Below, one piece after another: positions 44,820 through 57,454 of a stretch of 64,000 nucleotides of DNA. Position 1 is the stretch's first letter. The number at the start of each line of letters is the position of its first letter. The notes under the pieces are model-generated. The model was not told where the DNA came from. It did not search any database and saw only the letters and a list, made by a program, of their open reading frames with translations. Source of the stretch: Massospora cicadina (Eukaryota; Entomophthoromycota; Entomophthoromycetes; Entomophthorales; Entomophthoraceae); contig JAKSZP010002695.1 in NCBI GenBank assembly GCA_022478985.1, positions 176,584 through 240,583 on the forward strand, written 5' to 3'. The translations under genes and the position numbers were made by a program.

Positions 44820-47800
44820 ATGGGCACCTCAGTGTCAATAGGGACGTTAAATATCGTGGGAGCCAGGGCTCATACGTCCCAAGCCAAAAAGCTGGCATTC
44901 CTGCGAAAACCTCTTGTAGACATCTTGGCCATCCAAGAAACCCACTGCCTACAAGGGGAAGAAGAATCCTGGTCAACCAGGGTCGCACCATCACAATCAG
45001 TATGGACATCTCACTGTGGGGTGATAGTCCAAAACAACAAAAAATTTAAAATTACAAATTCATCATCATACTTGCATGGTCGAGTCCTGGTAGTAACAAT
45101 CACATGCCAAGATGAAACACTTTCATTAGCATGTATCTATGCACCGTGCACTGCAACCAAGAGAAAAAAATTTTGAAAAAATTTCTACCCTCGCCCTCCC
45201 ACCAGATATCATGTTAGGCAATTTCAACTGCTGGGATAACCCCAAAACAGATCAATGGCCTAATCCCAGGGGATACCCACCTGGACACATTAAATATCGC
45301 ACAATGAAGGCATCTCTTGGCTTACAGGATGCTCTTCATCCCAATTCACCAATCCTTCCCCATATGACAAGACCCAACATTTGTGAGGGACTGCTCATAT
45401 CAATGAGTTGTATTGACCACATCCTCATCCCATAATCCCACCACTCAAGAATCTCTAAATTTACAACAAAAAAGATCAATTTTTCTGATCACCAATTAGT
45501 TACAGTGCAGTTAGCGCCAACCCAATCCCACACACAGGTGACGCCTTGGAGAAAGCTTCACCCAGAAAATATAAGATTGCCTGAGATATCTGACTGGGTT
45601 GAAAACAAGGCTACAAACCCAGAATTCACAGCCCCATTCACTTCAGATCCCATCAGAACATGGGAAATTTTCAAAAAGATTTAATCAACAAAACCCAACA
45701 TATTGCATCACGCAAGTACACCGCGGACACAGCCACAATCAAGCGTACCTTGGCAGAACTAGACCACCTGGAAATAAATACTCCGAGATCTGGCTTTAGC
45801 CCTAATTGGGGATGCAAATGGGCAGAAATTTTAGCCCGACTTAACAATCTCATCTTTGAACACCAACACAGAATCAAAGTATTGAACAAAGGTAAGTTCA
45901 TAAAGGAAGGTGAAATCTGTTTGACATACTTTTTCTGCCAATTCCACTCCCGCGGAAACCAGCCCACGTGCACACAGGTCTGCAAGACCAACGGCACTGT
46001 GGCAACTGACCCTGAGGAGGTCAAGGCGGAAGTACACCGCTATTACACCAACTTATATCGTGATATGCCAACAGATCCACAAAAAATTAAAGAATTTATT
46101 CAAACTGCCAAGATACAAAGTACACCACCAAATTACAATATACTATCCCTTATCACATGGGAGGAGCTTTGGGAAACAATTCGCGGTGCACCACGTAGGA
46201 AATGCCCAGGGCCTGATGGGATACCCTACGAGTTTTACAAAAATATTTTCAACAAATCGCCCCCTCCTATTGGCGTCAATGAACCAGAGTTTGCTGGAAA
46301 CACGCCTATTACCAGGAGGCCATGAATCCTACGTTATAACCTTGTATAAAAAGGGTGACAAGTTGGAGCTGGCCAACTGGCGCCCAATTGCACTCTCCAA
46401 CACTGACACAAAAATTCTAGCAGCTAGATTAGGCGCAATTGCATCTGACGTCCTATCACCCAACCAGGTTCAGGTTTATACCAGGGCGTTCAATATGGAA
46501 CAACATTCACCCTGTTGCAAATATTTGCCAATCCAAAGCAACTGGTGCCCTGGTCTTCTTGGATCAGAGGAAAGGCGTATGACCGTGTTAGCTGGCCATA
46601 CCTAAAAGAATGTTTACATGCCTTCAAACTCCCACCAAGGTTCATAAAATGGGCGATGCTCCTAACAGAATCTGCAACCATGGCTGTATGCGGCCCTGGA
46701 TTCCTAACAAACAAGATTAAACCACACAGAGGGCTCAAACAAGGGGATCACCTCAGCCCACTGCTATACAATTTCAGCTTTGACCCGCTCCTCCGAGTAA
46801 CTGAATCACGTCTCATGGGGATAACCGCACAAGGACAACCAACAGTCAAGATACTGGCCTTTGCAGATGACTGCGTAGCAGGTATAGCAAACAATGAAGA
46901 TGCCCGACAGCTGGAACACACTCTAGAGGTATACTCCAAGGTGAGCAATGCATTGCTCAACGAAAGGAAGACAGAAATCATCCTCTTAGGCAAATACACA
47001 AACAATTGGGCCACAACATCAGAACCTCACACCAACACTCGAAGAAAAAACCCAATTATATCACCCTTTGCAACACCTCCCACCACCACTCCTGTCTGAC
47101 ACCTTAGAATCTGGCTAGAATCAGGGGGATATGCTAATGAGACAATGGAAAATAACCTGTTACAACGGGTATCCAAACGTGTCGCCTCCCTCAAGGGAAG
47201 AACCCCAGGATTAACAGGACGAGTTACAGTTGCTAACTCGCTCATCCTCCCAATACTGTGGTACCAGGCCCATGCGATAGCCTTCTCACCTACCTTTATA
47301 ACCTCAATTCGCGCGCTTATCCAGGGCTGGCTGTGGCCTGGCTCTCACCCTCCTATACGGATGGAAACACTATTTGGCACACGCTCAAGTGGAGGCATGG
47401 GGCTAATGGATTTTAAGAGCCATGCCAATCAAATCCTAAGTACCTGGATAAAGGAAATCCTTGCTCCAGACCTCCCGCAACAACATTGTTCCAGAGCAGC
47501 AAGGATTAACTTTGCACAGGCGCTCAAATTGACCAACCCTCATATCCACCCAGACTACTTTCATACCTTGCCAAGCACCCTACTGCAACAGGTCCACATG
47601 GAACCTCCCCTCATTTCAAACATATCCTCCAAACTATCCGCCATATGGGATGGACCATAGAGAACATGGGTACTATACAGGGAAGGGGACGACCCAGCCC
47701 CCAATTCAAATTAAGAAACTTAGAAAACCACCCCCAAAGGGATATGCTCGCAACAACCCCAAGCATAGCTAGGATAGAATACCTAGATATGCTGGACATT

Positions 47801-48052
47801 CCCTATGATTTAACCACACAGAAAGCAATGTGGAAAATGACACACCACCCACTCCTACAACCAAGGATAAGAGCAAACGCCTGGCGCTGTTTGAGAAGGA
47901 CCTATAGGACGGCGGACCGCTCCAACTCCCTCCACAAAACATGTGCAGCATGTGGAGGGGAGGGATCCCTACATCACCGCCTAGAAACATGCCCCCCAAC
48001 CAAAGCTATATGTCAGGAAGTCGCACGCCTGCTCAAGATTCAAAACGAATAG
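44820..48052 (+). pseudogene. LINE I ORF2: AP endonuclease, reverse transcriptase, C-terminal zinc finger
   Basis: Starts MGTSVSIGTLNIVGARAHTS at 44820. Endonuclease: TLNIVG with catalytic Asn; LAIQETH with the metal-binding Glu; IYAP; then GNFNCWD, where GDFN is expected and D has become N; SCIDHILIP, where S-R-I-D-H is expected and R has become C; and FSDHQLVTV near 45485. RT: RRKCPGPDGIPYEFYKN, KKGDKLELANWRPIALSNTD, RKAYDRVSWPYLKECLHAF, GLKQGDHLSPLLYNFSFDPL and LAFADDCVAG (46856-46885), with catalytic F-A-D-D intact. The tail has LPILWYQAHAIAFSPTF and GGMGLMDF. CAACGGEGSLHHRLETC at 47943-47994 is the C-terminal zinc finger. At least five frameshifts are needed to join these. Confidence 0.92.
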
Positions 48053-48529
48053 GAATTATTGATATCAAAGAGTATCTTCGCGCTCCAGATTGAGTCACCA
48101 ATCCCATCTACACTCCGCTCCCTAATAATACCCATTGCAATGTGGACAATACACACAATTTGCATTAGATGCGTTTAAGGGCACGGTCCTAACCATTCAT
48201 GGGATTATTAACAGATTCCATGTCCACTTACTAGAGCACTTCCAAGCCTGGCTCTATGGATATATGAGACCAACACAAAAAGCGCTCATAAAATCATGAT
48301 TCCCACTCTGGTTCCTCCACACAGACCCTTTCCTTCACTCCTGCTCCATATCAGGGGAAACCCCCTTGGAGTAGTGCATTAACCCCCCATACCTGGCAGT
48401 CCCGCTGGCAACAGGGGTAACTTGAGTACCCTGGGGTGCCCAATTTTTATATTTCTTAGTTATTCTCTTAGTTTCACATATATTTGGTAATGTCTGTCCC
48501 CTGGTCAGCTTACCTTGGTTAAATAAAAA
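48053..48529 (+). other. LINE I 3' UTR and tail
   Basis: Contains the end signal ggtaatgtctgtcccc followed by tggtcagc and an A/T-rich terminus. The last 43 bases resemble the tail of SINE 1 and, less closely, SINE 2. In other organisms such tails are the template recognised by the LINE RT. Confidence 0.8.
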
Positions 48530-48546
48530 TATGAATGGCCAAGATA
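48530..48546. repeat. LINE I target-site duplication, right copy
   Basis: tatgaatggccaagata, identical to 43294-43310. Confidence 0.95.
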
Positions 48547-48800
48547 TCCTAATAGTTTATTTTGAGATAACAAGCTCATCAACTTTATCCAAAAACAAAT
48601 CTTTGCTATTTATAAAAATCTTGTTTGGTACTTTATATTAATAATAAATTTATTTAACATACTAAAACTTTTCTTACTCAAGATTTTCATTGGCATTTTA
48701 GAATAATTACAAATCTAGGTTAGTTAAACTTATTTGGACTCACTCCACCAGGTCTTTTAAAGAGCATGGACCCCGCAAGTCCAGTTGGATGAATCTTTTT
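48547..48800 (+). repeat. Dispersed repeat R, copy 2, right part
   Basis: Continues repeat R after LINE I; aligns with about 29620-29880 (agctcatcaactttat, gaataattacaaa, cactccaccagg, ttttaaagagc). Confidence 0.65.
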
Positions 48801-49847
48801 CAAATGGCTAACAGTAATATCCATTTATTTCTTTGGTATTTCACGCTTAATAGTATTACTATATTAATTAAGGTCATAGGACGAGGAGCCATTCTAGTTG
48901 CAGTGACAAAAAGAATAAAGCCTTAAGTCTTAAAATTTAGAGGTTTATCTCCAAATCAACCATTTTTCAAAAATTTCTTGATATAATAGACAACTGAAAC
49001 TTCAATCTGTTCTCAAAAAAAGTTTAAGCACTAGCAATAGCGAAAATTAGAACGCCGGAGCATATGACTGGGTTGACAAATGGTGTAAGAGTGTGCAAGG
49101 AAGCCACCCCAATAATATTTGTTCTTCAAAACTATTGTCCAACCTACAGGCATAATGTGTTAAAGTATGTTGAGATCTAGTCTGACCAACTTTTGAACCA
49201 AAAACTTTTTTTAATTGCGCATTTTTTAATAACCATATTTTGGCTTTTTGTCAACAACCTATGACGCTGAGCCGCAATCAATCATATTATGTTAGTATTT
49301 GTTGCCTTGACTCACCGCCTCTGATTTATGGCTTTTTCTAAGAAAAAGTGAAACTTCAATCCCCGCTGGTGCAGCTCTCAAATCCCTAATCTATCAATAA
49401 TTTGCCTCAAGGCATCATTATCTGTTTTTTGATTTTATTATCAACTCTTAAGACCCTGCGTCACATAAACAAGTCGCTAATAGTCTATTATTTATTTAAC
49501 TAAGCCATCTGCATTGTCTCACTATTATAGGCTGATTTCATTTATTATGATAATTGCTAAGGCCAAAGCCTTATTGTAAATACCTTTTGACTAATAAGCA
49601 ACTTACTAGAACGTCCTCATTATTATTAAGTAATTAAGTATCTAGTACCAAAGGAACTATGGATTTTAATAAAATAATGACAGTCATTTTTAAATGTCAA
49701 AATTTTATCAGTAGCTTTACAAAGCCTACTACCACAAGCCCATCACTACTCCAATAGCCCCAAGCTACTGTCAGTACTTATAAACTATTTTTGTGCTCTA
49801 TTTTAGTTAGATGTAACGTGTTAAAATAAAGGGTTTATTTTCTAGTG
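48801..49847. other. AT-rich stretch, nothing recognised
   Basis: No coding domain seen. If the protease-like fragment at 49848-50048 is real, its RT would lie here on the minus strand, but I cannot read it. Confidence 0.4.
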
Positions 49848-50048
49848 TCATAGGTTGTCTATGTTTTTACAGATTGCCATTTTTGGAGTGCTTTTAACTT
49901 TACAGTTATAATAAGGCTCCAAAGCGCCATAATTAAAATTTTGTCCTAAATTTAAAGGAAATGACGTACCCATTACTCCCAACACTGATGAACCAAGTTT
50001 CTCAAAAAGAGCAGGAATGTGTAGAACACAGCCTTTATAGGTTTTCAA
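49848..50048 (-). pseudogene. Possible Ty3 protease fragment H
   Basis: A 66-residue open stretch reads LHIPALFEKLGSSVLGVMGT and FPLNLGQNFNYGALEPYYN. It resembles the protease C-terminal part of elements A and C (pattern P-A-x-x-x-x-x-x-x-x-x-L-x-G-x-x-F-x-L). There is no active site and no neighbouring domain, so this is a weak call. Confidence 0.3.
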
Positions 50049-52950
50049 ATTGGGTAAAGTCTAGCGGATAAGTTAATTAGGTCTCTTTAATTCCAACGTA
50101 ATTAAGATTCACTATGGGCAAGGAAATTATCACATCAAAAATTGAGCTTAGCTCAAACCAAGGCGCATATAATTGTAAGTGTGAATAAATCCCTTTGAAA
50201 TGAATTTGTACGCCCCATTATTTGAATTAATATAAAGTAATAACACTTAGCATCATACACAAATCTATTAACTTTATACACATTATATGAAATTTAGGCC
50301 ATAAGGCACAGAAATGAATGAGTGGTTAAAAGTTAGTTTTAGAGAAGTCTGAAGTATATTAGAGTATAATAAAAACCTGGACACATGTAGCAACTACTAA
50401 GTATCCAAGTTGACACATATATTGAAAGAAAGTTGTGTAAGATGTTTAAATCTTCCAAATGTAAGAGGAGTTACAGAAGAATGGTTTAACAGTCCAACTC
50501 AGAAACAATGGGGTCTGAAGATTCCATGAGAATAGATTATGACAGCCAGGAAGAACGGTCCAGTAATAACACAAAATTTTGGGAATAATATCAAACGCTG
50601 AGCGCCCAGGATTAAAAGAAGAAAGAATATCTTTATCCTTAAGTCAACTATTGCGCTCAAAGCTTACTTAAGGATACCAAAAATAGGAATCTTAAGATTT
50701 AAATGATAATTTATTCATCAGTTTGATGAACTTAATGGAGATGTTACTTCATAAATAAGGCAAGTAATACTCTTCATGAAACGGTTAAAGATTGTGAAAT
50801 GTAATCAGATACAAGGCCAAGAGATCCCCAATCTCCAAAGTCTGACTTCCATTTAAATTGAGGAAATTGCAGAATTGAACTTGAATAACCAAGGTTTCGC
50901 AGACTGGTAGAAGAATATTAAACTTCAAATCAATTAAATAGACGATGGTAATTACCAATGTGACTAGAAAAAATCTTCTAGTAGCAATAATCAGAATATC
51001 ATGAGGATGAAGCCTGAGAAATCAATACATAAGTCCATCTAAGTGCGTCAGCCTGTGACCATTATTAAGGTTGCCTCAGCTAGTCCAGTTACATTATCCC
51101 AGGACGCCGCTCCTCAGCATTTCAAGCCACCTAGCACGAGGCAAAGCATTTGTCATAATCATATTAACCTAAAGTGACAACAAAAACTATAAGACTTTTT
51201 ACCTTCATTTGCATGAATGGAGATGTGGCTACTTTTGTTAAATTGGTTTGAGAAGGCCATGTACGGTTCTTGTGAGGGGAACAAGGCTGTTGCAAGTACC
51301 AACTGATGGAATGATTGGAGTATCAAGCTGATTATGCCACATTTAGATGATAATCTTATTTATGGTGAAGCCAAGAGGCCATTATACATAGGTTTGGATG
51401 TCCTGAACGTATGGCTACCTGAAAATCCAATTTATATATATCAGCTTAAGAAAATTAATATGTAGTAAACTTTGCATATCAATTCACTGAGAAGCATAAG
51501 ACTTTATTGACGCCAAAGCATGATTGATTTTTAATTCCAAATTGAATTACAACGTGCAGTGCAACCATAAAAAAACTTGTTGAACACCATCTTGCTAACT
51601 TTTGTGAAGCACCTTAGACATCCAATAATTAGTCATCAAATAAGCCGTTATTCTCTAACTTTTAACCACTTAAAATTAACTACAGGCCTGGAGATATAGG
51701 CACTTTGAGTAAGCTTATATACAATAACAGAAGTAGATTAGCAATGCCATATGGTGAATGAGCAATTGAAGACTGAAAATGCAAAAGGACAGGCCAAAAG
51801 TATATATTACATGTTACTCTGTAGTTAATAGGGACATTATGCTTAAATTTTACTAATGCATCTAGATGTAGTACCTTCAAATAATTATCAGATATAAGGT
51901 GTAGTGCGCGCCAAGTGCACACTACTGCACAGGTAGTAGTTCCACCTTAGAACATCTTCAATAACCTTTGATCTCATGACCTTTTTCCCTGAAAAGATTG
52001 GATTCACAAGATATATTGTACAGAAATCTACACAATGAAGAATTCCCCAATTCCTGGTATAGTAAATCTCTACTTCATAAATAACTTATGAAAAACTAGA
52101 TAAGTTCAAAAAAACCAATTCTTTATTAGGATAATGATTGTAATTATATTTGATCTCCTAGACACAGAGCAATAATATCCTGATGTTAGAATCACAGTTA
52201 TTGGGGAGTAAAAAGTACAATGAGTATAATAGGCATAAATTTACCCAAGACAGGAAAATGCTGATTTAAAGAATGAGAACCACTGCATGACCTTTATATA
52301 ATAACTGGGAGGCCCAAAGGATGATATAGAAAATGGTCTTGTTTGATAAATAATATTGTCATGTTCGTTCTTATGTTTTTGAATAATGAATAAAAGTTAA
52401 CCTGAGTTAAAACAATATTTTTGAAAATACTTCTACCCCCTTGGCTAAAATCGCTACTAAAAATTATTCAAAATAGTTGATTGCCTTTATGGTTTTAGTA
52501 TTTTTCATGAACCCTTAAGATAATCCTTTTCTGGATAAATGCTTAATGGTATAGACATCAAAGGCAAAAAGTTTTAAGTTTAAATATGTTCTAAATCTGG
52601 CGTTAGGTTTTTCTTGTTTTATTCTGAACCAGTAAGTGTTGTAGTATGATATTTAATCATCTTCCTTGAGTTCATGTAAGGTTTCTTAATGTATATCATC
52701 CTTGCCTTATGATTACTTTTACTAGTTAAGGCACCCTATAAGCCTCAGTTTTAATCTTAATTTGTTCCATGACATTAAGTCAAAATATATTTGGTCAACT
52801 TCCATCCTTGTCTTCTACAATAATAAAATAAGGGTGGTGGGGCAGGCTTCCAACCATAGAGAAGTTGAAAGGGTAAAACCTGTAGTGCTATTATATAAAA
52901 TGTTTTAGGTAAATCTGTTGGGCTAACATAAAGAGTCCACTGGGATGTGA
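50049..52950. other. AT-rich stretch, nothing firmly recognised
   Basis: Scattered plus-strand traces around 50,430-51,500 (for example FIHQFDELNGDVTS and PVTLSQDAAPQHFKPPSTRQ) could be a decayed gag, but no defined motif is present. An 80-residue minus-strand open stretch at 51922-51680 is unrecognised. Confidence 0.35.
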
Positions 52951-52979
52951 AGCGACAGTGAACTTACAGAGAGATTGCT

Positions 52980-53500
52980 CAAAGGATCTGTTGACCCTCT
53001 CAACATTCCCATTAGCCTCTGTGTGGTATGGTTAACTAAGACCCCTCTTATTCCCACGAGTCTATTTAATTCAAAAAAATATCAGGAGTAAAATTGGTAG
53101 CATTGTCCATTAAATAAACTGTGGTCACCCATTTCTATGGATAGTGTTCTATAAAAAATTTAGCAGGGGAGACTGCTCTGACTTTGCATAGGGGCTTAGC
53201 CTAAATACAAAAGTCAAGTGGTTAATGGCTCCATTAGTGTGACAATGACCAAAATTACTGACAGGTAAAATGTCTGATAATGTCAATCTAGGTAGTCTTT
53301 CAAGCCCAGTTGTTTTAATTAGTTGATAGGTGATGGAAGCCATTTTTTGTTGCAATTGGCATTTTTGTGCCATTCATCAAGATATCTTAGATATAAATCT
53401 CATGGAATCCTAGTGGTAGCCCTTTTAATTTGCTTCAAAGTATTAATCAGTCCAACATTCCCAATAATTTAGTGAGCTTTTTATAATTTCTGATTGTCAT
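52980..53500 (-). pseudogene. Element G integrase remnant
   Basis: YHTEANGNVERVNRSFEQSL at about 52960-53030 on the minus strand is the E-containing helix (G-x-x-x-V-E-R-x-N-R) with its glutamate kept. Upstream, an open stretch at 53373-53149 covers the core in poor condition (LTLSDILPVSNFGHCHTNGA). The first two catalytic aspartates are not clearly placed. A zinc-finger trace may lie around 53,350-53,420. Confidence 0.7.
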
Positions 53501-53799
53501 TTGGACAGGGTGGTGTACAACTATCCTTGACCATACTTCCAGTTTGTAAAGTTTAACACTTCATATCCGTGTTCTTTAATAAATGGTTCAAGGTGGCCTA
53601 ATGGTGGTGTGCATAATCAAAATTAAGTGCCATCATATTCTCAAACAATTGGTCTGCATAAGGAGTCAGCACAGAAACAAAGTAAAATTAAGAAAGTCCA
53701 TCAGAATTTTGATGAGAAGATACCAACTGAAGTACTACTTTGTATTCATAAACCTTGAGCTTAAGTGCCTATCTGTATAACCATCTCAGTCTCTTCAAG

Positions 53800-54330
53800 G
53801 TTGTGTAGCCACCTTAAAGTGGCGTTCTTGGTGACAACTTGGACCTTAGTTCGATGTAGGTGAGCACTAAATTGTTTTCAAGCGAAAATGATAGCTAATC
53901 ATTCATGTTCCAATAACATATAGTTTCTATCCTGTTTAGTAAGGGCATGGATGTAAAAAGCTACTGAAACTCCTCCCCATGTTCCTCACATTGGGAGAGA
54001 ATCACTACAATGGCTACCAAAGAAGCGTCAGCTTGAACAATAAATGGACGATCAAAATTAGGGTAGAATAGCGCAGGTACTTAAGTAAGAGTTTCTTTTA
54101 ACTTTTAGAAGGCGACCTTGCGCTTTAAAGAACATTGAAAAGCCACTATACTTCTTTATAACTGAAACAAGGGCTCAACTAGCTGTGCAAATCATTGTAT
54201 CACATTGACAGTTTTATCCTACATGCTTAAAACATCACATCCTGCTTATTCTCAGGGTTCTTAATCTGGTTAACAGCATCAAGCTTTTAAGGCTTTCTGT
54301 GTATCCCTTGATTATTGACAATGTAACCTA
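53800..54330 (-). pseudogene. Element G RNase H remnant
   Basis: Reading leftward from RT: MEYLGYIVNNQGIHRKP, then LDAVNQIKNPENKQDV, the usual block before RNase H. SPCFSYKEV and FNVL are followed by a damaged domain down to about 53,820, including YVIGTMISYHF-like traces. The order supports the call more than any single motif. Confidence 0.65.
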
Positions 54331-54960
54331 AATACTCCATTTGAGTATTGAAAAATTGACACTTGATGGTAAATTTTTTAGCTGAACCTTAAATATCTAC
54401 TTAAAAACTTCCTATAAGTTTTTATAGATGCGTAAAAGAGCTTGAGAGCATACTACTATTGTTGAGATTACTAAGACGCAGCTTGATCAGATCAAATAGT
54501 ATGGCTTTTATGGCTCTCTGGAAGGTGGCAGGTACATTACTTAGACTTTGAGTCATGCGTGTTGGCTACTACAGCCCCTGTGATGTGATAGTGGCACATT
54601 TCTCTTGTTCTTCTTTTTAGCAAGTTAATCTTCTAATAGCCAACGATGAGATTTCTTAATAAATGAGATGCTAGAACATCCTAATTAATCAAGGACATCA
54701 TCCATATGCGTTAAGGGATATAATTTTTTAGTAGTTCTGTTTAAATGATATTTAATGGCCACTATACTGTTGAAACCATCCTTTTACTTGACGATAAGGT
54801 CAGGACTGGAACATGGACTACAATATAGCACTATCCTTCCTTGCTGAAATAGTTAGTCTGTTACTTTTGTATGACTTCTAAGGTTTCTTGCATTCACCAT
54901 ATAGTCTGTGAGCATGTTGATTAGCCATCTCCAGTGCCAATGTGGGTATAATATTCTATC
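54330..54960 (-). pseudogene. Element G reverse transcriptase remnant
   Basis: VAIKYHLNRTTKKLYPLTHM then DDVLD at about 54680-54755 matches the D-Y-R-x-L-N-x-x-T-x-K-x-x-Y-P-L-P-x-I-D-D block. SNVPATFQRAIKAILFDL at about 54490-54545 matches N-A-P-A-T-F-Q. The catalytic YxDD falls in a deleted or shifted part near 54,450-54,480. KKFTIKCQFFNTQMEYLGYI completes the palm end. Confidence 0.85.
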
Positions 54961-55204
54961 GCACCTAAATCATAATTGCTGGTCACAGATATTTGTGCGT
55001 ACTTCTGTATCAAGGATTGGGCTTAATCACATTGTTCCTCTAATAATCCCTTCAATTAATATTTTAAGATAAGCTCACATGCATATGAGTGGCATCAGGC
55101 AAGTTGAACTCAGATAGCATTCTAAAGACTTCAGAAGCTAGTTATTCTTCACTGGGTAATTATATGAATAAATGAGAATTTTTTCCCTTTTTTATGGTAA
55201 TCTT

Positions 55205-55453
55205 TCAAGTGGTTAAAAAATCCAGGAGAACACAGATCTCTTTGTGGCTGAGGATGATTAAACCGGGAGCCATATGAAGCTTACTTTGGGAAATTTCCAT
55301 GGAGAGTAGACTTCTCCTAGCAATGCATCTGAAAAGATCCCAAGACAGTTCAGTTCTTACAACCCGCTTTTCCCTAGGGAGCAACTCACACCTAGTGTAT
55401 GCTTTTAAGGGGATACTTTGACTTTTGGAGATGATTGGAGGAGTTGAATACAA
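55205..55453 (-). pseudogene. Element G dUTPase-like domain
   Basis: An 82-residue open stretch, the best kept dUTPase copy in the window. It reads CELLPREKRVVRTELSWDLF, then CIARRSLLSMEISQSKLHMA, then PGLIILSHKEICVLLDFLTT. ARRSLL corresponds to motif 2 (A-P-R-S-S-L-A). PGLIILSHKEICVLLDFLT corresponds to motif 3 (G-V-I-D-x-x-Y-R-G-E-I-x-V-L-L-x-N), with the catalytic D and Y not conserved. LLPREKRVVRT covers the P-x-x-x-x-x-x-x-T segment before. It lies between the protease position and RT, as in elements A and C. Motif 4 is not seen. Confidence 0.72.
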
Positions 55454-55800
55454 TGACCATTTTTATGAAAACAGTAGGGATCACTCCATCAACTAAGTTT
55501 TATTGATAAGATTGTTTCAGTTAGTATGAGGAAATTTATTCTCAAGGGTAATGTAAAGACAACAAATGACTAAGTTTTTTGAAGACATTTTCTTTATTGT
55601 TGAGTACTGTCTATAAAATTTATGGAAGCTTGTACTGGTAAAAAAAATTATAAATTTCTCTTGAGCACCACTATGGCAGAAGTGCTGACATGAAAAATCC
55701 AAACCGCTTAGCAAAGCTCTGTAAGCTCGTTCACTGAAAGTGCTGCCTAGACTGGCCATAACATATTGTTGGCAATGGTCTACACTTAAAAAAAAAATTT
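55454..55800 (-). pseudogene. Element G protease region
   Basis: The minus-strand open stretch at 55759-55517 starts MASLGSTFSERAYRALLSG and stands where retropepsin is expected, upstream of the dUTPase. No D-T-G motif can be read, so the call is from position. Confidence 0.35.
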
Positions 55801-56549
55801 TTAATTTCTTTTCAATTTGGCTTAATATTACATTTTCTGGGGCGCCGCTATTGACTACTGTGAGAACTTATAACTTCTATAAAAAACATTAATAAATAAA
55901 TAAGTCAGAAAAGTTGCTTGGATCCTCATTTGATGTAAGAACAGCAGGGGTATGAACTTGAGCAATCATAACTTTGATTATCCTGCTGAAATCCGTTAAA
56001 TCAGTATTTATTTTACTTGAGAAGGTAAAACCACTCCAACTCCTTATAAAGGGTGTGTATCATTTATTTCATCTGATTGCCAAAACTGTGGTCTTTCTGA
56101 AAGTTGCGTAATATAAGGTTTTTAGATAATTCAGGCTTTAATTCCGAAGCTCTGCGCGCTGGTTTTAGGTTATCACTAGTACTTGATGGGGATAAAATTT
56201 ATAAATTTTGAAATGAGGTAGACTCCTGTTTGATGGATTATTCCTCCTCTTTTTTAATTGACTTTTCTGTATTCTCCTCATCCACATCTAAAGTGATATA
56301 CCTTATATTTGGACATTTACTAAGCAACTAACAGCATAGTTCCCTTTGGATTTTCAGATATGGAAAGTTACTTTAAAAATTTAAGCTGAGGCCCCGCAAT
56401 CCCAAGTAAGATAACGCTAGTCCCTACTGCAGCTTTAGTGTCACCTAGTCGCTGATTACATATATCCTGTATCTCTACGTTGAGTGGATCAAAAGTGATA
56501 TCCATCTGCTTCAGCTATTCAAAAATTGCTGATGTGTCCAAGTCCTTGA

Positions 56550-57200
56550 CTAATGCTGGCAATACCAATTGGTGCAGCTTGGGATAATCGTTGGTAGCTT
56601 TCAGAAGAAATATCTTTATATCTAATTAGGCTATGGCCTTTGCTCTCAATAGAGCCTTAGCCTTATTATTCAATTGATCAGTAAATTCAGTGGTGGTCTT
56701 GTTCTTAGTATAACTAATTAGTCATAAATTCAGCCTTATGAGTGGTCAATTTCTCTAGTCTGCTAAATATTCAAACACGGTGTTTTTGGAGTTTTTGAAT
56801 CTAGTTGTCCTCATAGATAAAAAGCTTTATAAATCTTTTTCTGGTAATCCAGACAAGTAATCATAGGTGTAGCCTTGAATAGATCATTAGCTCCACGCAA
56901 AGTAATTTTAAAAATCTCTATAAAATTTGAAAATTATCTTTTAAATTAACCTTCAGATGGTTACCAAGATTGAACCCCTAAAGAGGCTGTAAAGAAACTC
57001 TGAAACATCGGTACTAAAGGTAGCTTGGAAAGATAGTTATGAAGCCTAATATTACTAGTTCAGTAGAGATACCCCAATCCTGAGCTAGAGTTCTGGAAGA
57101 CTGGTGTAAGGCTGATAGTGAGGCTGACATAAGACTTTTTGGTTGACTTATTGGGACAAACATAAACCCTTCATCTGATGCTTTATCCTCAAATGGCTCT
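56550..57200 (-). pseudogene. Element G gag remnant
   Basis: NFIEIFKITLRGANDLFKAT and PMITCLDYQKKIYKAFYL at about 56,830-56,930 look like a gag core with the usual L-x-G-x-A pattern. Broken frames on both sides. The strand and order fit element G. Confidence 0.45.
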
Positions 57201-57454
57201 GATTTAGCTTGAACTAGAACATGTGGGTTGCATAAGCTTCATTCTTCAAGAAACAATATCCTAATGCATGGAGACCTGCTGACGCTTGAGTTGTTTCAAT
57301 TTTTCCTTAAAGAACTAATAGGTTTATTATTACTGTGATATGCTTTTCTAAGACCTGAATGCAATCTAAGTGTAGTGACTATTTTCTACAGATTCAGATT
57401 GGCGTGCCTCAGCTCATGTGGCAGTAATAGCATTTCTGGCTTCTAATTGAATCC

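Larger units (their letters stand above)
43311..48529 (+). mobile_element. LINE I: full-length APE-type non-LTR retrotransposon
   Basis: A 5.2-kb element exactly bounded by a 17-bp target duplication. It has an 81-bp 5' leader, ORF1 with CCHC knuckle, ORF2 with AP endonuclease, RT and C-terminal zinc finger, and a 3' end in AAATAAAAA. No RNase H domain is seen. The KAYDRVSW and FADD blocks and the CCHC-type ORF1 recall L1-like or related clades; the exact clade needs a tree. Much of the sequence remains readable in long frames, so it looks younger than the Ty3 elements. It is more GC-rich than its flanks. Confidence 0.95.
52980..57200 (-). mobile_element. Element G: decayed Ty3/Gypsy element with dUTPase
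   Basis: Minus-strand gag, protease position, dUTPase, RT, RNase H and integrase follow each other. No LTRs were identified. The right part may be cut by element F, whose LTR begins at 57455. The integrase C-terminus is missing on the left. It belongs to the A/C lineage by its dUTPase and RT. Confidence 0.82.

Noticed and set aside
49640..49660. tatctagtaccaaagg as a micro-insertion core
   Set aside because: Core is not complete, no A-tail and no target duplication.
55665..55672. gagcacca as a primer-binding site for element G
   Set aside because: It lies inside the protease region rather than next to an LTR, and only the eight-base core matches.
56170..56190. Another copy of the micro-insertion core (agtacttgatgggg)
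   Set aside because: Mismatches in the core, no A-run and no duplicated flanks.
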